Positions 18,502-27,956 of a stretch of DNA of 53,144 bases are shown here, piece by piece. Position numbers and translations under genes: made by a program. The notes under the pieces were generated by a model. The model was given only the letters and a program-made list of their open reading frames with translations, did not search any database and was not told where the DNA came from. Position 1 is the first letter of the stretch, and each line of letters opens with the position of its first letter. Source of the stretch: CAIJNA01 sp964516815 (lineage in GTDB: Bacteria > Campylobacterota > Campylobacteria > Campylobacterales > Arcobacteraceae); contig CAZEXK010000010.1 in assembly GCA_964516815.1 (NCBI GenBank), positions 1 to 53,144 on the forward strand. The letters are read 5' to 3'.

Positions 18502-18864
18502 CTAAATATCTAATGCGTATTTTTTCAAGATTTCTAAAGGTAAAACTTCAAGAATTCTTTCATGTGTTGAATGTATAAATATATCAGGAGCCATTTCATC
18601 TTGTATGGCTTTAAAAAACCAAGGAGCAGATAAACACCAAGATTGTCCAGGTTTTACACCTTTAAAATTATATTCAGGCATAGGAGTTGACAAGTCATTA
18701 CCTACTGATTTTATATATTTTAAAAACTCTTCACTAGCATAAATACATACTAAATGAACACATTCTTCATTACCTTTACCATGGCATGAACCATCTCTAT
18801 AATATCCAGTAAGTGGATCTAAAGAGCAGGGTTCAAGTGGTAGACCTAATACATTTTTTTCCAT
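18502..18864 (-). CDS. DUF2237 family protein
   Basis: 120 residues matching the DUF2237 pattern: NVLGLPLEPCSLDPLTGYYRDG at the N-terminus, then HLVCIYASEEFL, GNDLSTPMPEYNF, GVKPGQSWCLSAPWFF and a C-terminal THERILEVLPLE. Function of the family is not established; conserved cysteines (three in CSLDP, SCHGKGNEEC and WCLS) may bind metal, which is inference. It lies 8 bp after the CopD-like gene and just upstream of tRNA-Ser. Confidence 0.88.
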   Translation of the reverse strand: MEKNVLGLPLEPCSLDPLTGYYRDGSCHGKGNEECVHLVCIYASEEFLKYIKSVGNDLSTPMPEYNFKGVKPGQSWCLSAPWFFKAIQDEMAPDIFIHSTHERILEVLPLEILKKYALDI

Positions 18865-18872
18865 ATTATCTC

Positions 18873-19364
18873 CTAAAATCCTCTTAGTGTTATACCCAAA
18901 TACAATGCAATAATACCTAAGATTATATTCACAGGTATAATAAACATCGAAAGTGGGGCTAAAGTTTGTTTTGCATTTTTAAAGTCTTTATTATCAAACA
19001 ATATTTGTGCTTTATTTCTTTTTAATTGTATAATTATAAATAATACAGTCATTATAAGCCATAATACCAATTTTGTATATACAACAGAATTTAAACCGCT
19101 TTGAGTAAAGTTAAAACCAAAAATCATAAATATAGCAGTAACTAACAACAAACCAATTACAGGCCTAATAATGGCTAAAAAGTTTTTTAAATAATTTAAA
19201 ATTATTTTTAATTTAGTTTCTGGATCTTCAATATTTTGCATTGCTACATGTACAGAAAATCTTATAGCAATCATACCTCCAATCCATATAGCACCACTTA
19301 TAACATGAAAAAATATAATTATTCCCGCAAATTCAATAAATAGTTGCTCAATCATTTCTACCAA
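18873..19364 (-). CDS. CopD-like integral membrane protein
   Basis: 163 residues with four hydrophobic segments (about 10-32, 62-83, 95-115, 136-158). The first carries FFHVISGAIWIGGMIAIRF, the histidine/tryptophan pattern seen in CopD-type and related heme- or copper-associated membrane proteins. It sits 15 bp downstream of ccsBA, which suggests a link to cytochrome or copper handling, but that is positional inference. Starts at 19364; a second Met three residues on (MIEQL) is also possible. Confidence 0.7.
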   Translation of the reverse strand: MVEMIEQLFIEFAGIIIFFHVISGAIWIGGMIAIRFSVHVAMQNIEDPETKLKIILNYLKNFLAIIRPVIGLLLVTAIFMIFGFNFTQSGLNSVVYTKLVLWLIMTVLFIIIQLKRNKAQILFDNKDFKNAKQTLAPLSMFIIPVNIILGIIALYLGITLRGF

Positions 19365-19379
19365 AATTTATCCTTTTAT

Positions 19380-22094
19380 TTATAATTTTATTGTACCTAA
19401 ATCTCGTTTTCTAAAAGCAAGAAATATAACTACAAATACCATAACTGTTATTACATATACCCAAGTTGGAATTGGTACAGGATCGCCTGTAGCATATGAA
19501 TGCATACCGCTTAAATAAAAGTTTACACCAAAGTATGTCATTAGTATAGTTGCAAATGAAATAGTAGAAAATACAGAAAATACGTATGGTTTATTTAATT
19601 TTGGAATAAGTCTTAGATGTAAGATTACAACATATGTAACAATAGCTACATAAGCCCATGTTTCTTTTGAATCCCATCCCCAATATCTTCCCCAAGACTC
19701 ATTAGCCCAAATTCCACCTAAAAAGTTACCAATAACAAGTGCTGACAAACCAATAATAATTGAGGCTTCATTAATAGCAGTTATGTGTTTGATAGTTTTA
19801 TCTATTTGTGGTCTATTTTCATTTCTAAATATAAATAGTAATAATGACATAAATCCAAGCATAGCTCCTAATCCTAAAAATCCATAAGAACCAGTGATTA
19901 TTGATACATGTATTGTTAACCAATATGATTTAAGAACTGGTACAAGGTTTGTAATTTGAGGGTCTATTCCACTTAAATGTGCAGTAAACATAAATATGGC
20001 TGTCATAACTACAGTAGCACTTAATGCCAAAAGTGATTTTCTAAAAAATACAACACCTGCAAACATAGTACTCCAAGCAATATATACTAAAGATTCATAT
20101 GTATTTGACCAAGGAGCATGACCACTTATATACCATCTAATTCCCATTGCTGATGTTTGTACAAAAAATAATGATGCTAATACTAAAAATAATAATAAGT
20201 TTACTTTTTTAGATGATAATTTTTCATTAAATACAGTTACAAATGAAAGAATAAACATCAAAATACCAATAAATAAATATGCTAAAGTTAATTTTGAAAA
20301 TAAATCCCATTGATTAAATTTTATTTCTAAATCAAGTTTTTCTTGCGATGGAACTATATCTCTTCCTACTCTTTTTTGATAAGTAGTCATAAGTTTAAAG
20401 CCTTCAGAAGCTTGAGTATAATTTACATCTGCAACTCCGCCTAGAGTAGTTTGTGTAATATATTGAACAATTTGTTGTTCTTTACCCTTAAAATTTCTCA
20501 TAGCATCAATTGGTGCGTACCAAGTAGTATTGCCTTTTTCCATTTTTGGATATATTTTAAATAATTCTCCTGAAAAAATCATATATAATATATTTAATCT
20601 CTCATCAAGTTTTATAACATCTTTTTCAAATGTGCCTCTTTTATTAGGATCCATTGCATGAGCTTCTTCTAAGATATCTTTTAATTTATAATCGTTGCCA
20701 ACTAATATTTCACTAAATGCTACATATTTTCTGTCCAAAGATAAGTTTAAAAACTTTTTTAATTTTGGAGTTTTTAGTTTTAATATTTGAATATCTTTCC
20801 ATATATCAGGTCTTGAAATCATACCAAGTACAACTTTATTTGCATTCATACCTACAAAGTTATCTTTTTTGGTTAGTTTTCTTAATAAATCTCTTGCAAA
20901 TGAATCCACAGAAATAATTCTACCTCTTACTTGTACTAAAAGTTTAGAAAAGTCATTTGATACATCTGTTGTGTTGTCTTTATGGTTTTCAAGATACTCT
21001 AACATATCTTTTGTATTGTTTGCAACACTTGGTGTTGTAAAAGTAAAAGTTAATACAAGGGCCATTAATAGTGCAGCGTTTTGTTTTGATATATATTGTA
21101 TTAATCTTGAAAATCTTGATTTTTTATCAAAAAAGTTCATTAGCAATCCTAGTGTTAATAAAAAATAGCCTAAATAAGTAGGCCAATGTCCAGGATCTTT
21201 ATTTACTGAGAGTACTGTTCCTAATTCATCCTTATCATATGAACTTTGAAAAAATTTATACCCATCATAATCTAAAATATGGTTCATATATATATGGAAA
21301 TCAAAATTAACATTTTTTCTATCATCAATTAATGTTACTTGACTAGAATAAGAAGATGGAGCCATACTTCCTGCATACCTTTCTAGGTTAAAGTCATTTA
21401 ATTTTATTTTAAAAGGTAAAGACATTGGTTTTGATCCATATTGTAAGCTTACTACTACATTATTTTTAAATGTAATTTTCTTTTCAACTCCAGAACGCTG
21501 ACCTCTTTGTCCTACTAATCTAGTAGATTCAATTTCTTTACCTCTTTTTACTTCAACAGTTAAAAGACCTTGAGTGCTTTTGCCTTTTTTTACAAATTGA
21601 TAATGTAAAAAACTTATAGTTATATTCTCACCTTGAGTATTAACATCAAAAGAAAAATTATTATTTCCTAAAGCTGCAAATTCTTTTTGATAATTTTTAT
21701 AAGTAGTTTTACCATTATTTGTTACACTGACTTGTATATAAGGTTCAAGTGAAACCATTGAGCTTGTAGTTTGACCTTCTCTAATATGTAAAATACCTTC
21801 ATATCCATAATATCTAGTAATAGCAGCACCAATTAAAATGACAACAAATGAAATATGAAAAATAAACTTTGCTTTGCTTTTTATCATTTTTGTTCTAATA
21901 ACTGCACCAATTAAGTTTAATATAGTTAAAGTTAATATGATTTCATACCATAAATTTGAATATACCAATATTCTAGCTGTCGAAGTTCCGTAATCATTTT
22001 CAATTATTGTTGCAATTCCAGCACCTACTCCTAGTATAAATAGAAGAAAATAAGTTGTCCAATACGAAAAAAAAATTTTTGATAGTAAATTCAA
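19380..22094 (-). CDS. ccsBA: Cytochrome c biogenesis protein CcsBA (fused ResB-ResC)
   Basis: System II heme exporter and cytochrome c synthetase in the inner membrane. The N-terminal ResB/CcsB half (to about 360) has membrane segments flanking a large periplasmic loop; the C-terminal ResC/CcsA half carries the tryptophan-rich heme-binding WWD-type motif as WGRYWGWDSKETWAYV, with flanking histidines (e.g. HLSG, TIHVS, GMHSY). Around 904 residues is usual for the fused form in this phylum. A TTG at 22100 would abut the AAGGG RBS directly; the TTG at 22094 is spaced 6 bases and gives MNLLSKIFF, so I prefer it. CopD-like and DUF2237 genes follow. Confidence 0.94.
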   Translation of the reverse strand: MNLLSKIFFSYWTTYFLLFILGVGAGIATIIENDYGTSTARILVYSNLWYEIILTLTILNLIGAVIRTKMIKSKAKFIFHISFVVILIGAAITRYYGYEGILHIREGQTTSSMVSLEPYIQVSVTNNGKTTYKNYQKEFAALGNNNFSFDVNTQGENITISFLHYQFVKKGKSTQGLLTVEVKRGKEIESTRLVGQRGQRSGVEKKITFKNNVVVSLQYGSKPMSLPFKIKLNDFNLERYAGSMAPSSYSSQVTLIDDRKNVNFDFHIYMNHILDYDGYKFFQSSYDKDELGTVLSVNKDPGHWPTYLGYFLLTLGLLMNFFDKKSRFSRLIQYISKQNAALLMALVLTFTFTTPSVANNTKDMLEYLENHKDNTTDVSNDFSKLLVQVRGRIISVDSFARDLLRKLTKKDNFVGMNANKVVLGMISRPDIWKDIQILKLKTPKLKKFLNLSLDRKYVAFSEILVGNDYKLKDILEEAHAMDPNKRGTFEKDVIKLDERLNILYMIFSGELFKIYPKMEKGNTTWYAPIDAMRNFKGKEQQIVQYITQTTLGGVADVNYTQASEGFKLMTTYQKRVGRDIVPSQEKLDLEIKFNQWDLFSKLTLAYLFIGILMFILSFVTVFNEKLSSKKVNLLLFLVLASLFFVQTSAMGIRWYISGHAPWSNTYESLVYIAWSTMFAGVVFFRKSLLALSATVVMTAIFMFTAHLSGIDPQITNLVPVLKSYWLTIHVSIITGSYGFLGLGAMLGFMSLLLFIFRNENRPQIDKTIKHITAINEASIIIGLSALVIGNFLGGIWANESWGRYWGWDSKETWAYVAIVTYVVILHLRLIPKLNKPYVFSVFSTISFATILMTYFGVNFYLSGMHSYATGDPVPIPTWVYVITVMVFVVIFLAFRKRDLGTIKL

Positions 22095-22279
22095 TCTCAA
22101 CCCTTAATAAAATATGCAGTATTATATCTAAATACAATTATAAATTATCATTTCTAAATATTACATTTATTAAAGAAGGTAGATTTAAATATAAATTCTA
22201 AAAATAATTGTTTAATTTAATTAAAGTTTAAGCCTCAAGCTTATAAAATCAATATTATGTTTCAAACAAGGAGTTTCAT

Positions 22280-23962
22280 ATGAGTTATTTTTTCTTGATA
22301 TTGCTAGTTCTTATACTGAGTGTAGTTTTTTATGACAAGTATATTCAAAGAAAGCATCAACTATTAATTAATTATCCTTTAATAGGAAGAATGCGATATT
22401 TATTTGAAGCATTAAGAGAACCATTTAGACAATATTTTGGTGATGAAGATTTTTATGAGTCAAAAGATAAGGTTGATTGGGTTTACAACTCAGCAAAGGG
22501 TAAAAATGGTTATATTTCATTTTCTCCATCACAACCACAACCAAATCCAAAATTTACAGTTAAGCATTCAAATATTCCACTAAATGATGATGAAGTATCT
22601 CATGATTTCTCTGTAACATTTGGCGAAAAAAGAAAATATCCATTTGTTACAAAAAGTATTATAAGCAGAAGTGCTATGAGTGATGGTGCAATTAGTCCAG
22701 AAGGTACTAAGGCATTTGCTAAAGGATCTTATTTAGGTTCTTTTCCAATTAATACAGGTGAGGGATCATTAACCACTAACTTTTTTCTAACACATAAAAA
22801 ACTTACTGAATCTTGTATGACTATTATTAAAATTACAGACACAGAAAAAATGATATATAAAATATTAAAAAAAGTAACTAACCATCCAACAGCAGTTAAA
22901 TTTTTAAAATCAAGATATATTAGAAAACAAGAATATGACACATTTGTATTTGATAGACAAAGTTTGACTATGTTTAGACCAAATTGGAATGCACCATTTG
23001 AAAATTTTCCAAAAACTGTACCTGAAGATTTACCTGATATCATTTATCAAATTAGTTCTGGTCTTTATGGTTCAAGAGATAAAGATGGTGGTTTTGATGA
23101 AGAAAAATACAAAAAAACTATGTCTTTTTGTAAAATGACTGAAATAAAACTAGCACAAGGTGCTAAGCAAACTGGTGGAAAACTAATGGCTGAAAAAGTT
23201 ACTGAATCTATTGCTTATTACAGAGGATTAGAAGCTCATAAAAATGTTATTTCACCCAATAGATTTCCTTTTGCTAAATCTATTACAGATTTGTTTGATT
23301 TTGTTGCAAGATTGCAAGAACTATCACATAAGCCTGTTGGTTTTAAAATAGTAATTTCTTCTAAAGATTCATTTTTAGAATATGCAAATGAAATAAAAAG
23401 AAGACTTGACAAAAATATTAAAGGAATTCCTGATTTTATTACAATTGATGGTGGAGATGGAGGAAGTGGTACTGCTCCATTATTTTTGATGGATAGAGTA
23501 GGGTTACATGTAAATGATGGTATCCATATTGCACATAATGTTTTATTAGAATTAGGTATAAGAGATGAACTAAAACTAGTTGGATCATCTAAAATACTTA
23601 CTCCTGATGATGTAATAGTTACAATGGCACTTGGAGCTGATTTTATTAGTATTGCGCGTGGTTTCATGTTGAGTGCTAGTTGTATTAGGGCTAGAATGTG
23701 TGCAGGAGAAGGAAGTCATAAATGTCCAGTTGGTTTAGCTACTCAAGATACTAAATTAAGACAATCTTATCTTATTCATAAAAATGCAAGACAAATTAAA
23801 AACTATCATGATGCTTTATTATCTGGTATTAGAGTTATGTTAGCAGTTATGGGAAAAAGTAAAATAGAAGAATTGAATACAAAAGATTTAGCATTTGTAG
23901 ATAGAAATGGTTTTATACATACAAATATAGATAGGTACCTTGATAAAAAAATGGCTGATTAG
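22280..23962 (+). CDS. Membrane-anchored glutamate synthase-like FMN/FeS protein
   Basis: 560 residues. One N-terminal transmembrane helix (about 2-20) is followed by a domain like the FMN-binding synthase domain of GltB: FKIVISSKDS, IDGGDGGSGTAPL, KLVGSSKILTPDDVIVTMALGAD and the FeS-type cluster motif CIRARMCAGEGSHKCPVGLATQ region (about residues 470-490). No glutaminase domain and no small GltD-type subunit are nearby, so it is a stand-alone family member; its donor and substrate cannot be read from sequence. Strong RBS AAGGAG 7 bases before ATG. Convergent 4-bp overlap with hemW. Confidence 0.85.
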   Translation: MSYFFLILLVLILSVVFYDKYIQRKHQLLINYPLIGRMRYLFEALREPFRQYFGDEDFYESKDKVDWVYNSAKGKNGYISFSPSQPQPNPKFTVKHSNIPLNDDEVSHDFSVTFGEKRKYPFVTKSIISRSAMSDGAISPEGTKAFAKGSYLGSFPINTGEGSLTTNFFLTHKKLTESCMTIIKITDTEKMIYKILKKVTNHPTAVKFLKSRYIRKQEYDTFVFDRQSLTMFRPNWNAPFENFPKTVPEDLPDIIYQISSGLYGSRDKDGGFDEEKYKKTMSFCKMTEIKLAQGAKQTGGKLMAEKVTESIAYYRGLEAHKNVISPNRFPFAKSITDLFDFVARLQELSHKPVGFKIVISSKDSFLEYANEIKRRLDKNIKGIPDFITIDGGDGGSGTAPLFLMDRVGLHVNDGIHIAHNVLLELGIRDELKLVGSSKILTPDDVIVTMALGADFISIARGFMLSASCIRARMCAGEGSHKCPVGLATQDTKLRQSYLIHKNARQIKNYHDALLSGIRVMLAVMGKSKIEELNTKDLAFVDRNGFIHTNIDRYLDKKMAD

Positions 23963-25017
23963 TCGATAAATAAAGCTATTTCATCGCTCAATAAATAATC
24001 ATTGTTAAAAATTTTATTATTTTTTACAGTGATTTTGTTTTCTTTTTTTAATATATCAATTTTTTGCAATTGAGAATTGTTAAAAATATTTAAACATACC
24101 CCAACAGCACTTCTTAATCCTAAAAATATTTCTTCAAACTTATTATCTTCATGGGTTAATACTTCCTTATCTTCATAAATACATGGTTCATTAATATATT
24201 CTTTTACATCTTTTTTTGGATAATATCTTATATTATTTAGACATCCAACAGCACCAGCACCCACACCCAAATAATCATCTTTTTCCCAATATCCAAAGTT
24301 ATGAGTACTTCTAGCTTCTTTATTTTTGGAAAAATTAGAGATTTCATATTGTTTAAAGCCCAATGTTTCCAATGATAAAAATATTTCTCTTGCTTGATTT
24401 ATATTTTCTATTCTAACCTCAGGAGTGTACTCAAATTTAGTATTTTTTTCAATTATTAAACTATAAGCACTTACATGATCTACTGGAAGTTGGGAAATTA
24501 TTTTTAAATCCTCTTGTATAAGTTCTTTTGTATCAAGTGATGTATCATAAATGATATCGCAATTTATGTGTGTAAAGCCAACTTCTTTTGCGTTATTTAT
24601 TGCATTTAAAGCTTGAGTTTTATTGTGATTTCTTCCTAAAAACTTTAACTTCTTTTCATCAAAACTTTGAACACCAAATGATATACGATTTACACCTAAG
24701 TCTTTCATATCTTTGAGCCAATGTTTACTTGCAGAATTTGGATTTGCTTCACTAGTTATTTCTGTATGGTGATTGATATATGGTTTTAGACTTTTAAATA
24801 TTTGTTCATATTGAATTGCATCAATACTACTAGGTGTTCCTCCTCCAAAAAATACTGATTTTAGTATTGTATTTGGTATCTTATTTAATTCAAATTTAAG
24901 TTGCATATTTAAAGCTCTCATATAGTTTATTTTTAGATGTGATAAATTCGTATATGAATTAAAAGCACAGTAAAAACACTTACTGTCACAAAATGGTATA
25001 TGTATATATAAAAGCAA
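23959..25017 (-). CDS. hemW: HemW-type radical SAM heme chaperone
   Basis: Radical SAM protein of the HemN/HemW family. The cluster motif is CDSKCFYCAF (about residues 9-18): CxxxCxxC followed by x-F rather than the extra Cys of true coproporphyrinogen dehydrogenase HemN, so HemW (heme insertion chaperone) fits better. FFGGGTPSSI, ISFGVQSFDEKKLKFLGR and GHNF-like NFGYWEKDDYLGVGAGAVG support the family. 352 residues. TTG start at 25017 with AGGA 9 bases upstream. Divergent from nudH. Confidence 0.88.
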   Translation of the reverse strand: MLLYIHIPFCDSKCFYCAFNSYTNLSHLKINYMRALNMQLKFELNKIPNTILKSVFFGGGTPSSIDAIQYEQIFKSLKPYINHHTEITSEANPNSASKHWLKDMKDLGVNRISFGVQSFDEKKLKFLGRNHNKTQALNAINNAKEVGFTHINCDIIYDTSLDTKELIQEDLKIISQLPVDHVSAYSLIIEKNTKFEYTPEVRIENINQAREIFLSLETLGFKQYEISNFSKNKEARSTHNFGYWEKDDYLGVGAGAVGCLNNIRYYPKKDVKEYINEPCIYEDKEVLTHEDNKFEEIFLGLRSAVGVCLNIFNNSQLQKIDILKKENKITVKNNKIFNNDYLLSDEIALFID

Positions 25018-25072
25018 TTTAAAAGTATCCTTTTGATAGTATTACGAATATAATTATAAGGTAATAATATTA

Positions 25073-25552
25073 ATGGAAGATAAAGAAAATGAAAAAAATT
25101 ACAGACCAAATGTAGCTGCAATTGTTTTAAGTTCTTCATATCCTGCAAAATGTGAAATATTTATTGCTTCACGAATAGATATAAAAGATGCTTGGCAATT
25201 TCCACAAGGTGGAATTGATGAAGGAGAAACTCCAGAAGTTGCTCTTTTACGGGAACTTGAAGAAGAAATAGGAACAAGTGATATAGAAATAATAGCCCAA
25301 TATCCAGGTTGGGTATCTTATGATTTTCCTGATGCAGTAGCAAAAAAAATGCAACCATACGATGGACAAATTCAAAAATATTATTTAGTAAGGTTAAATA
25401 AAAATGCAAAAATAAATATAAATACTGCTCTGCCAGAATTTGGAGAGTACAAATTTGTAGATAGTAGAAAACTAAATAATTATATTACATTTTTTAAAAG
25501 AACTGTATATAAAAAAGTTTTAAAATATTTTAAAAGTGAAGGATATATTTAA
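25073..25552 (+). CDS. nudH: RNA pyrophosphohydrolase (Nudix)
   Basis: Nudix hydrolase that converts 5'-triphosphate RNA to monophosphate, initiating decay, and can act on dinucleoside polyphosphates. The complete Nudix box GGIDEGETPEVALLRELEEEIG runs from about residue 44 to 66; upstream AWQFPQ and downstream YPGWVSYDFP are RppH/NudH features. 159 residues is typical. First gene of nudH-lysC-hobA-holB-folP, the order known from Helicobacter and Campylobacter; its stop overlaps lysC (TAATG). Confidence 0.94.
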   Translation: MEDKENEKNYRPNVAAIVLSSSYPAKCEIFIASRIDIKDAWQFPQGGIDEGETPEVALLRELEEEIGTSDIEIIAQYPGWVSYDFPDAVAKKMQPYDGQIQKYYLVRLNKNAKININTALPEFGEYKFVDSRKLNNYITFFKRTVYKKVLKYFKSEGYI

Positions 25553-26763
25553 TGCTAAGAGTGTTAAAGTTTGGTGGTACTAGCGTAGGTACACTTCAAA
25601 GAATACAAAACGTTACAGATATTATAAAAACGATTAAAGATAATGGCGATGATGTTATTGCAGTTGTAAGTGCAATGAGTGGTGAAACAAATAAATTATT
25701 AGAATATGCACAAAATTTTTCTTCAAATGCAAATGAAAGAGAATTAGATATGTTGCTTAGTTCAGGAGAAAGAGTGACTTCTGCTTTACTTTCAATTGCT
25801 TTAAATGAACAAGGTTACAAAACTACATCTATGAGTGGAAGAGAAGCTGGTATTAAAACTACAAGTAAGCATACATCTGCAAAAATTGAACAAATAGATA
25901 CTACAAATATGTTAGATGCTATAAAAGATAATAAAATTGTAATAGTTGCAGGTTTTCAAGGTGTTAGTGTAGATGAAAATAGAATTACTACTTTAGGAAG
26001 AGGTGGTAGTGATTTAACTGCTGTAGCAATTGCAGGTGCAATAAAAGCTGATATTTGTGAAATATATACAGATGTTGATGGAATATATACAACTGATCCT
26101 AGAATCGAACCTAACGCAAAAAAATTGCAAAAAATTTCTTATGATGAGATGTTGGAACTTGCATCATCAGGAGCAAAAGTTTTACAAAATCGTTCAGTTG
26201 AAATGGCTAAAAAACTAAATGTTAATTTAGTGTCAAGAAGTTCTTTTACTCCTACAGTAGAAGGGACATTAATCACAAAAGAGGAAAATATTATGGAAGC
26301 ACCAGTAGTAAGTGGTATAGCATTGGATAAAGATCAAGTAAGAGTTGGTATGTATAAGGTATCAGATAAGCCAGGAATTGCTGCAAATATTTTTAATGCC
26401 TTAGCTTCAAGCGATATAAATGTTGATATGATTGTTCAAACAGTAGCTGTTGATGGCAAAGCTGATTTAGACTTTACAATTCCTAAAGGTGATTTAGAAA
26501 AAACAAAAATAGTTATGAATACATTTACATCTGATGTGCAAAAAATAGATTATAATGAAGCTATATGTAAAGTATCAATTGTAGGTGTTGGAATGAAATC
26601 AAATACAGGAGTCGCAGCAAAAGCTTTTAAAGCAATGGCAGATGATAGTATAAATATTAGAATAATTAGTACAAGTGAGATAAAAATATCAATGATAATT
26701 GAAGAAAAATATGCAGAATTAGCTGTTCGTTCTTTACATAGCGCATACGAATTACAAAAGTAA
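25552..26763 (+). CDS. lysC: Aspartate kinase
   Basis: First step of the aspartate family (lysine, threonine, methionine, diaminopimelate). N-terminal kinase domain: VLKFGGTSVGT (3-13), GRGGSDLTAVAIA and YTDVDGIYTTDPR; C-terminal tandem ACT domains from about 265, indicating feedback control by an amino acid. 403 residues. Coupled to nudH by 1-bp overlap and 4 bp from hobA. Confidence 0.95.
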   Translation: MLRVLKFGGTSVGTLQRIQNVTDIIKTIKDNGDDVIAVVSAMSGETNKLLEYAQNFSSNANERELDMLLSSGERVTSALLSIALNEQGYKTTSMSGREAGIKTTSKHTSAKIEQIDTTNMLDAIKDNKIVIVAGFQGVSVDENRITTLGRGGSDLTAVAIAGAIKADICEIYTDVDGIYTTDPRIEPNAKKLQKISYDEMLELASSGAKVLQNRSVEMAKKLNVNLVSRSSFTPTVEGTLITKEENIMEAPVVSGIALDKDQVRVGMYKVSDKPGIAANIFNALASSDINVDMIVQTVAVDGKADLDFTIPKGDLEKTKIVMNTFTSDVQKIDYNEAICKVSIVGVGMKSNTGVAAKAFKAMADDSINIRIISTSEIKISMIIEEKYAELAVRSLHSAYELQK

Positions 26764-26767
26764 GAAC

Positions 26768-27319
26768 TTGCAAGAATTTACTAACTGGACAGTTAAAACT
26801 ATAAGAGAAGATAGACTTATTACTTCGTGGATGGAAGAAAGAAAATTTGATTGGATTCCTCTTGTTTCTAACACAATTACTAATATTTTAGATAAAGGAA
26901 AAACAGTACTTGTTGTTAGTGATGAACCAAGAGAATGGTTTTTACATTATATTTTACTTAAAATAAATGAAGATACAAGTTCTAGACCTCTATTGCCTTT
27001 TTTAAATTTTAATGATGTTGCCAAAATGTTTAATAGTATGACAAATGATAGAGAATTAGAATTAATAAAAGACATGCTCGAAATAACATTTCCAAATGGT
27101 TATATATTTTGGTATATTGGCACAAGCCATAATAAAAAAGCTATCTTACCAAAGGTTTCTAATAACTCTTTTTTGTGGTTATTGGACGAAGATGTTCCAA
27201 ATAGTTTTTCACTAAAAAGTACAGATGAAACTCTTGATATGAAATTATTACAATTATATAGGTTATTTGATAAGACACTAAGTGCCACATTATATGCACA
27301 AATTGCAGTTGATAAATAA
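26768..27319 (+). CDS. hobA: DnaA-binding initiation factor HobA
   Basis: 183 residues resembling HobA, the Campylobacterota-specific SIS-fold-like protein that binds DnaA domain I and promotes its assembly at oriC (functional analogue of DiaA). Recognition rests on position between lysC and holB, the same as in H. pylori, and on features such as FLHYILLKIN, the LPFLNF segment and FPNGYIFWYIGTSHNKKA. TTG start at 26768 just after the lysC stop. No catalytic motif is expected. Confidence 0.88.
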   Translation: MQEFTNWTVKTIREDRLITSWMEERKFDWIPLVSNTITNILDKGKTVLVVSDEPREWFLHYILLKINEDTSSRPLLPFLNFNDVAKMFNSMTNDRELELIKDMLEITFPNGYIFWYIGTSHNKKAILPKVSNNSFLWLLDEDVPNSFSLKSTDETLDMKLLQLYRLFDKTLSATLYAQIAVDK

Positions 27320-27329
27320 AAGATAATTT

Positions 27330-27956
27330 ATGGAAATTACCACATCTTCAATATTTATTGTAAATGATGTAGATACTTATTGTGATGACTTATATAAAAC
27401 ATTTCCTCTTCATAGTGCAAGAATAATTAAAAATGCCGAAAATTCAAATATATTTTTAAAAGATGAAGCAAAACTTGTAATGAAAGAAGCATATATTAGT
27501 GTGAGTACTACAAAATATATAATTTTATGTGCTAGTAGATTTTCTGTAATTGCTCAAAATATGTTATTAAAAATATTAGAAGAACCACCTAAAAATATTA
27601 TATTTATACTTATTACAAGTTCAAAAAACTCAGTACTACCTACGATTTTATCAAGACTTTCATATAAGTATATAAAAGTAAAAAAAGAACTTGAAACTTG
27701 TACTTTAGATATAAAAAATATTAATTTAAAAGATGTTTATGCATTCTTACAAGAAAATCAAAGAATTTCTAAAGATGAATTAAAAAATCTAATAGAATCA
27801 ATGATATACAAAATAAAAAATGAAAATATAAAATTAAATGAAAAAAAATTAAATTCTTTTACTACATCTATGCGTTTATGTGATTTAAATTCACGACCTT
27901 CCACTATTCTTAGTACATTGTTGTTAAATCTAATGGATACAAATGAAACTTTATAA
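27330..27956 (+). CDS. holB: DNA polymerase III delta' subunit (short form)
   Basis: Clamp-loader delta' subunit, 208 residues, much shorter than E. coli delta' (334). The central part shows the AAA+ core without a functional P-loop: KYIILCASRFSVIAQNMLLKILEEPPKNIIFILIT contains the sensor/SRC-like region NMLLKILEEPP, which with TILSRLSYKYIKV (arginine region) is characteristic. The C-terminal collar domain is reduced. Position between hobA and folP matches other Campylobacterota. The last 14 bp overlap folP. Confidence 0.85.
   Translation: MEITTSSIFIVNDVDTYCDDLYKTFPLHSARIIKNAENSNIFLKDEAKLVMKEAYISVSTTKYIILCASRFSVIAQNMLLKILEEPPKNIIFILITSSKNSVLPTILSRLSYKYIKVKKELETCTLDIKNINLKDVYAFLQENQRISKDELKNLIESMIYKIKNENIKLNEKKLNSFTTSMRLCDLNSRPSTILSTLLLNLMDTNETL

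Noticed and set aside
24933..25148. 71-codon minus-strand ORF across the hemW-nudH intergenic region
   Set aside because: Overlaps both coding ends and is rich in Tyr/Leu/Ile; hemW has a better supported TTG start in another frame.
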